DNA of 64,000 bases from contig JBFWNG010000008.1 in NCBI GenBank assembly GCA_050251195.1, forward strand, positions 62,001-126,000, given 5' to 3'. Below are positions 59,404 to 64,000 of the stretch, piece after piece. Each line of letters opens with the position of its first letter. Position 1 is the stretch's first letter. The notes beneath the pieces are model-generated. The model had not been told where the DNA came from, made no database searches, and saw nothing but the letters and a program-made list of their open reading frames with translations. A program made the position numbers and the translations under genes. Source of the DNA: JBFWNG01 sp050251195. Its GTDB lineage: Bacteria > Bdellovibrionota_B > Oligoflexia > Oligoflexales > Oligoflexaceae.

Positions 59404-60912
59404 TCACCAGGCGACAGTTAATCCTAATCCTAGAAACGCCTGATTATAACTAAGGCCAAGAACTTTGGTTTCCTCGTCCTCAAGCACGGTAGGTTCTTTA
59501 GCCACTGTAAGCTTTTCGGCCACAGCGAATACGAGCACGGAGCACTCTAGAGTACGCCCCAGATTGAAAAGATCCCAATAGGTGTCAAGGCCGCCTCTGA
59601 GAAACGTTACGTATTCCCCCTTTGATCCCAATATTCCGCCCTTGTCCCACGACCCCCAAATTCGGGCTAAAAACCACGGGGCAGCTGTTTCGATTCCGCC
59701 TTCTACACCGAGGTTAGTTTGGTTCTTAAGATTGAATTCAACTGGCAACGTGCCCAAACCTGTGTCGGGAGCAATGAAGGTTCCTTCAAAATCGATTAGA
59801 CCAATTTTGGGAACCACGTCGATCCTGTTGACAAAGGAATCTTCAAAATTCAAACCAACAGACCATCCGAACGAAAATCGGCTCCACTTGAGCTTCGATA
59901 CTTGATCGTCAACGAGAACTTCGACTTTGGGCGTGAAGTCCCAGTACCAACGCAATCCGGACAAGGGACCACCCCGAACCTCGGTGAGAATTCCCACAAG
60001 CGGTACTTGACCGATGAGCGGGTCGCCGCGAGCCATGGGGACTCCATAACGTATGCCTGCGTATCCTGACGCTAAAGTATCGAGAAGCATATCCTTGAAG
60101 TCGAAGATTGAGATGCCATACCGCGAAAGGTTTTGATCCAAAACCTTCGTAATCTTGTCTTGATCCTGACCTCTCCCTGCTTTCGCCTGCAACCAATAGC
60201 TTGCCGTGAGATCCATGGGTTCCGTTATTTCGATAAAATACTCGTACGTTTGTCCTGTCTTTGAAGCCTTCGGCGGACCGCTCGACTTTGCCTCTCCCAC
60301 CGGTGTCGGGATCCATTTGTTGTATTTTTCGCTGTATCTGAGACGGAAAACCAAAAAGGAGTCAGGCGGAACTAACGCCGTCGCCTTGATTTCATCTTCC
60401 AGTTTGAATTCCCTTTTTTCTATCTCTGAGGACTTCAGCACCCTTGCAAAAGGCAGACTATTCATAATATCCAGTGTTAAAACTTCCGCCACTTTCTTGT
60501 CTTGGATGATCTTCAAAAACTGAAGATGAGTCGGGATCCAAGTTTTGCCTTCCTCGATGAATCTTCCGCTTTTAGTTCTGTGGCTGACGATAACTTCTAT
60601 CTCGGGCTTAAGAGCATTCACCTCAACGCGCCAATTGACAGTCTTGACTGGAGTTCCAGCCACAAGTTTGTCTTTGAGATAGCACGAGTAGGTTTTGAAT
60701 ACCCCGTAACCCCACGGCCCGCTGTAAATCTGCATCATATCGCCAAGGCGTTGGCAGGCTTTAACCCACTCTTTCTTAACTTCGGGATGTTCGCTGTCTT
60801 CGATCAGAAGCTTAATTTCAACGTCTTCAGGCTCAAAACTATCCGCAAAAACCCCTGGTGCCGCGGCAAACGCGAACAATAAGGCAATTCCAACAAGAGC
60901 GATAGTTTTCAT
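59404..60912 (-). CDS. Exported protein with barrel-like C-terminus
   Basis: 502 residues from ATG 60912, which directly opens a signal peptide (MKTIALVGIALLFAFAAAPG, cleavage near VFA-DSF). The first half is soluble beta/alpha, the last 200 residues show alternating strands (WSRFSFGWSVGLNFEDSFVN, GLDTYWDLFNLGRTLECSVL) ending in GLGLTVAW, as outer-membrane barrels do. Unknown function; next to the radical SAM gene (58 bases apart) and divergent from the small barrel. Confidence 0.7.
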   Translation of the reverse strand: MKTIALVGIALLFAFAAAPGVFADSFEPEDVEIKLLIEDSEHPEVKKEWVKACQRLGDMMQIYSGPWGYGVFKTYSCYLKDKLVAGTPVKTVNWRVEVNALKPEIEVIVSHRTKSGRFIEEGKTWIPTHLQFLKIIQDKKVAEVLTLDIMNSLPFARVLKSSEIEKREFKLEDEIKATALVPPDSFLVFRLRYSEKYNKWIPTPVGEAKSSGPPKASKTGQTYEYFIEITEPMDLTASYWLQAKAGRGQDQDKITKVLDQNLSRYGISIFDFKDMLLDTLASGYAGIRYGVPMARGDPLIGQVPLVGILTEVRGGPLSGLRWYWDFTPKVEVLVDDQVSKLKWSRFSFGWSVGLNFEDSFVNRIDVVPKIGLIDFEGTFIAPDTGLGTLPVEFNLKNQTNLGVEGGIETAAPWFLARIWGSWDKGGILGSKGEYVTFLRGGLDTYWDLFNLGRTLECSVLVFAVAEKLTVAKEPTVLEDEETKVLGLSYNQAFLGLGLTVAW

Positions 60913-61062
60913 AGGTCTACTTTTTTTTCGCATTCTAATAATATTTCCCCGGACGCGAAAGGAAAATCATCGGTCGTCGTCAGAGCGACACACATCATTA
61001 TTCTATTTACCACCCCAATCGTATGAATTAACCTTATCATAACACATGCGAAGGGGGATGTT

Positions 61063-61536
61063 TTGAGGAACGCTATCTTTATGTTGATGCTCTTGACCTT
61101 TTCTTCACCAGGTTATTGCAACAAACTCTACGCAAATCTAACGTTTGATAAGGCTGGCAGCATTGGCCTGGGCGCAGATTTTGAATTTGACTCGACCTCT
61201 ACAGTTGGTTTTGGAGGATACTCCAGAATATTATTTGAAGAGCACGACAACGATGAAGGCAACCAGGATGGCATCATTGCGCTAGGCGGATTCATGCGGG
61301 CACACTTTGTTCAAGAAAACATCGACTTCTTTGTATCCCCAGGTTTTGGGCTAACACAGATAGACTTTGGCGCCAACGAAGAGACCGTCATGGGACCTGC
61401 CTTTATAACGGGCTTCAACGTCAAGGTCTCCAATTTCTTTGTGGGCTTCAATGTTACCCAGCTGTATGGATGGTTTGGCGATGTCCATGGTCTATTCGAA
61501 CAACCGTTCATGCTTAGTTTTGTCTTACCGATGTAA
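61063..61536 (+). CDS. Small outer-membrane beta-barrel-like protein
   Basis: 157 residues. TTG start 61063 is preceded by AGGGGG; ATG 61081 is an alternative. Signal peptide MRNAIFMLMLLTFSSPGYC, then about eight strands (KLYANLTFDKAGSIGLGADF, GFMRAHFVQENIDFFVSPGF) and a typical barrel end FMLSFVLPM. Followed after 11 bases by the methyltransferase gene. Confidence 0.75.
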   Translation: MRNAIFMLMLLTFSSPGYCNKLYANLTFDKAGSIGLGADFEFDSTSTVGFGGYSRILFEEHDNDEGNQDGIIALGGFMRAHFVQENIDFFVSPGFGLTQIDFGANEETVMGPAFITGFNVKVSNFFVGFNVTQLYGWFGDVHGLFEQPFMLSFVLPM

Positions 61537-61547
61537 ATTAGGGCTTT

Positions 61548-62921
61548 ATGCAATCCTGGTCTGCGGAACTCACAAGCTCATTGAGCACTCCTTGTTGCAA
61601 GGGGCACGTCAAAATTGCGGCAGATGCATGGGAATGCCAAACCTGCCACGCAAATTTTCCGATCCATGATGGTATTCCTTGGTTTTATGCCAAACCAGCC
61701 GTCACCTATAGCGACTGGCAAAATCGATTTGGTTATCTCCTAGCAGTATTAAATTCAGAGGCAGAATCGATAAAGGTAGAACTCACGCAAGAAAATCTGC
61801 GTAAGAGCACGGAGAAAAGGCTGCGCCAGTACCTGCAGTCGAAGGTGGAGCAAATCAAGGAACTGCAAAAGATACTGTCGCCGCTCCAACTCAAGGCTCC
61901 TGGTCCCGTCGACTATCACATCGCGCTGAAAAACAAGCTTCCTGAAAATCAAACGCTCATGAGCTATTATCCCAACGTGTTTCGCGATTGGAGTTGGGAG
62001 ACGGACGAGAACAAACTCTGTCTCGAAGCCCTTGCAACCGTTATCACGGAGCCGGAAAAACTAGGAACCATGGCTGTACTCGGAGCGGGGGCTTGTCGAC
62101 TGCCTGCCGACGTTCATATTCAATTCAAGCCAGAGGCAACGATCGCCGTGGATATCAATCCTTTCCTTTTTTACGTCGCAAAGCGCGTCCTTGATGGCCG
62201 CAATGTCACAGCGTACGAGTTTCCCATCGCGCCGCTCGATGCAGCGAGTTTTAGCGTAAAACAAAAATGCCAATATGACGGCCCGAAGCTGCCGAACTTT
62301 TTTTTCTTGTTTGCCGACGCAATGAATCCTTCATTTAAAGACGGTTCACTCGACACCATCCTAACGCCTTGGCTGATCGACGTAGTGCCGCAAGACTTTC
62401 CGTCGTTCGCAAGGCAGGTAAACCGCCCGCTCAAAACAGGCGGCAAATGGATTAACTTCGGTTCGGTGTCTTTTAACAGCAGCAAACAAGGTCAATGTTA
62501 TAGCCGAGACGAAATCGCTGAGATCGTCGCGCAATCCGGATTTAGGGTAACCACTATCAAGGCAGTTGATATTCCCTATATGCAATCGCCTCACAGCGCT
62601 CAGAAGCGGTTTGAAAATGTTTTTTGCTTTGAAGCTGAGAAAGTAAGTGAGGTAGGGACAGTTGCTGATTTTAACTATCTACCCGACTGGCTTACCGATG
62701 AGACCAAGGGAGTGCCAAAACTCGAAAAATTTGCCCAACTCATATCCGTTAACCAAACATTCAACGTTGTCGTCGGGCTCATTGACGGCAATCGGTCGGT
62801 GACCCAAATAGCCGAACAGGTTCACGAGCGCTTTGGCCTCAGCTTGGCGCAAACCAAGGAACTCGTTAAAAGGCTACTTACTAATATATTTGAGGGATCG
62901 CTGCGAGGCAGGCAGTTTTAG
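61548..62921 (+). CDS. SAM methyltransferase with zinc-ribbon start and PqqD-like end
   Basis: 457 residues. Residues 15-45 contain four Cys (CCKGHVKIAADAWECQTC) plus GIPWF, the pattern of Trm112-like zinc ribbons that support methyltransferases. A helical linker is followed by the Rossmann SAM-binding motif MAVLGAGACRLPADV near residue 177 and IAVDINPFLF, with the FRDWSWETDEN stretch that recalls the N2227/carnosine N-methyltransferase group. The last 55 residues (VVGLIDGNRSVTQIAEQVHE to LVKRLLTNIFEG) look like a PqqD-type winged helix, which binds peptide leaders in RiPP systems. Substrate unknown. Confidence 0.78.
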   Translation: MQSWSAELTSSLSTPCCKGHVKIAADAWECQTCHANFPIHDGIPWFYAKPAVTYSDWQNRFGYLLAVLNSEAESIKVELTQENLRKSTEKRLRQYLQSKVEQIKELQKILSPLQLKAPGPVDYHIALKNKLPENQTLMSYYPNVFRDWSWETDENKLCLEALATVITEPEKLGTMAVLGAGACRLPADVHIQFKPEATIAVDINPFLFYVAKRVLDGRNVTAYEFPIAPLDAASFSVKQKCQYDGPKLPNFFFLFADAMNPSFKDGSLDTILTPWLIDVVPQDFPSFARQVNRPLKTGGKWINFGSVSFNSSKQGQCYSRDEIAEIVAQSGFRVTTIKAVDIPYMQSPHSAQKRFENVFCFEAEKVSEVGTVADFNYLPDWLTDETKGVPKLEKFAQLISVNQTFNVVVGLIDGNRSVTQIAEQVHERFGLSLAQTKELVKRLLTNIFEGSLRGRQF

Positions 62922-63199
62922 TCCTCGCCAAAATCGGCCGCCCGAGCGCCTCGTCTTTCGGCTTCCTCTCTTGCCGCTTCCCCTGAAGTTCGCTTCTGAC
63001 CGTACGTCTCGGCGAGATCGGGGTCGCTGGAAATTTGATTTCCCCTTTTCTGATCAGAACCAAGATCAACTTTTACCGCAGGTTTGGACGACTTCTTTTT
63101 CTTCGCAGCCCTGACCACGCCTTCTGTTTGATCTTCATTCGCTTCCTGGGTAGTACCGAAGCTTTTTGTTGGCTCGGAGTGTCTTGAATCAACGCGCAT
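62918..63199 (-). CDS. Small charged protein of unknown function
   Basis: 93 residues, very rich in Lys, Glu, Asp and Ala, probably disordered or helical (VVRAAKKKKSSKPAVKVDLG). AGGAGGG seven bases before ATG 63199 supports it as a real gene. Converges on the methyltransferase gene, overlapping by four bases. No family recognised. Confidence 0.65.
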   Translation of the reverse strand: MRVDSRHSEPTKSFGTTQEANEDQTEGVVRAAKKKKSSKPAVKVDLGSDQKRGNQISSDPDLAETYGQKRTSGEAAREEAERRGARAADFGED

Positions 63200-63290
63200 A
63201 ACACCCTCCTTTTTGTCTATTATGCTTCCCTTTAGGCGTCGGAAACAGGATAATTCTTACCCATTACGACATCCATCCAAGGAGAATTGA

Positions 63291-63632
63291 GTGAGCAAAT
63301 TTACGATTTATCATAATCCCCGCTGCTCCAAGAGCCGTCAAACGTTGGAACTATTACGCGAAAACGGCGTCGAGCCCCAAATTGTCGAATACTTGAAAAC
63401 CCCGTTCACTAAGTCCGCTCTGCAAGATCTCTTAACCAAACTCGGCTGTAAACCTTCGGAAATCTTACGAAACAAAGAACCTGATGCCGCAAATCTGAAG
63501 GGAGAAAACGACACCGCCATCCTTAACGCTATGGTAAAGAATCCGGTTCTCGTGGAGCGGCCCATCGTCGTAAGCGGGTCAAAAGCCGTGGTCGGACGGC
63601 CACCAGAAAACGTATTGAAATTATTAAAATAA
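63291..63632 (+). CDS. arsC: Glutaredoxin-type arsenate reductase
   Basis: 113 residues, the family norm. Reduces arsenate to arsenite with glutaredoxin/glutathione, detoxifying arsenic; related members are of unknown specificity (YfgD-like). Catalytic Cys12 lies in YHNPRCSKSRQTLELLREN, and the arginine triad includes VERPIVVSGSKAVVGRPPE near residue 90. GTG start 63291 with GGAG seven bases upstream. No other ars gene is adjacent. Confidence 0.93.
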   Translation: MSKFTIYHNPRCSKSRQTLELLRENGVEPQIVEYLKTPFTKSALQDLLTKLGCKPSEILRNKEPDAANLKGENDTAILNAMVKNPVLVERPIVVSGSKAVVGRPPENVLKLLK

Positions 63633-63776
63633 TTTTAAACACAGAGTTCTTAAAACTTTAGCTATTTTATAAAGTTTTTATGTTTTTTAATAAAATACCT
63701 TGATTTTTTATTAAAATATTATAAAATCATTGATGGCCGGCCCGTTGTTTCTGAAACCACTGAACGGAGGTTGTTG

Positions 63777-64000
63777 ATGAGCGGAAATCGAATCACATTC
63801 TTGAGTCCACCAGGGAAGCTGACTCTCCTAGCGAAAACTCTAGCCCGAACATTTTTTCCCGTACTGCTTTCCACGGGATGTCAAATGGAGCACTCTGACA
63901 GGATTAACGCGCGAGCTATTCCCGCGAACCATGTCAGCGGTAGTTTCATTGTAGAATTTGCCAAAGACACTACTGGAGCTGAAAAGGAGGCAAAAAAGCA
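63777..64000 (+). CDS. Lipoprotein start, possibly a subtilase precursor (cut by right edge)
   Basis: Starts at ATG 63777 with GGAGG six bases upstream and runs off the right edge, 74 residues visible. TFFPVLLSTGC gives a lipobox (STGC). At residues 50-70 VSGSFIVEFAKDTTGAEKEA resembles the inhibitor-I9 pro-region that precedes subtilisin-like proteases (pattern: V-x-x-x-[YF]-I-V-x-[FL]-K). A secreted subtilase is therefore likely but unproven, as no catalytic part is in view. Confidence 0.5.
   Translation, partial: MSGNRITFLSPPGKLTLLAKTLARTFFPVLLSTGCQMEHSDRINARAIPANHVSGSFIVEFAKDTTGAEKEAKK

Overview
The window reads as chromosome from a Gram-negative, didermic, delta-proteobacteria-like organism, most likely a Bdellovibrio/Oligoflexia-type or myxobacterial-type lineage. 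This is inferred from gene content, not from a marker phylogeny. The evidence is a very high share of lipoproteins (about 15 with a recognisable lipobox), many predicted outer-membrane beta-barrels, an operon resembling the Glt/Agl gliding machinery, a host-attachment family protein, a transglutaminase-elicitor-like lipoprotein, and many exported peptidases. There is no phage, insertion sequence, CRISPR array or rRNA. Base composition looks even and moderate throughout.

Layout. 1-1.4 kb: an exported protein cut by the left edge, oligoribonuclease (orn), and a compact, strongly structured intergenic transcript with its own promoter and terminator. 1.4-7.1 kb: two unrecognised proteins, a peptide ABC transporter (binding protein plus two permeases, no ATPase genes), and a CheY-like receiver. 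7.1-9.7 kb: a three-gene minus-strand set of unknown function. 9.8-12.6 kb: a matrixin-like lipoprotein, a beta-barrel, and FtsY with an unusual N-terminal membrane anchor. 12.7-13.6 kb: a divergent receiver/HPt pair. 13.6-18.7 kb: a pyroglutamyl-peptidase-like lipoprotein, a transglutaminase-elicitor-like lipoprotein, a beta-barrel protein and a calcineurin-like phosphoesterase lipoprotein. 18.9-27.4 kb: three large exported proteins with heme-type CxxCH (or CxxxCH) motifs, then two more lipoproteins. 27.4-31.3 kb: host-attachment family protein, tRNA-Pro(GGG), a degenerate OmpR-type regulator, and hutG-hutF under a clear promoter. 31.3-38.1 kb: a five-gene minus-strand operon of TPR proteins and a beta-barrel, like the core of gliding loci. 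38.4-44.1 kb: an operon of lytic transglycosylase, lipoprotein, NfeD, slipin and proline dehydrogenase. 44.4-49.3 kb: a tightly coupled plus-strand operon of sigma factor, membrane anti-sigma candidate, caspase-domain protein ending in a beta-barrel-like segment, and a carboxypeptidase-regulatory-domain lipoprotein. 49.3-55.2 kb: a papain-like lipoprotein, an OmpA-family protein, a lipoprotein, and a lipoprotein that combines a gluzincin-like HEFGH domain with an M28 aminopeptidase domain. 55.4-63.6 kb: AraC regulator, U32 (TrhP-like) protein, DUF3025 protein, a radical SAM protein with its SPASM-like region in front, two exported proteins, a zinc-ribbon methyltransferase with a PqqD-like tail, a small charged protein, and ArsC. 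The right edge cuts a lipoprotein that may be a subtilase precursor.

How it fits together. Much of the window concerns the cell surface: envelope remodelling (lytic transglycosylase, NfeD/slipin), surface machinery (TPR operon, OmpA, barrels) and exported hydrolases of at least six families. The most distinctive candidate system is the 44.4-49.3 kb sigma/anti-sigma/caspase/lipoprotein operon, which looks like a self-regulated envelope-stress or self/prey-processing module. The second is the 1.16-1.36 kb structured RNA.
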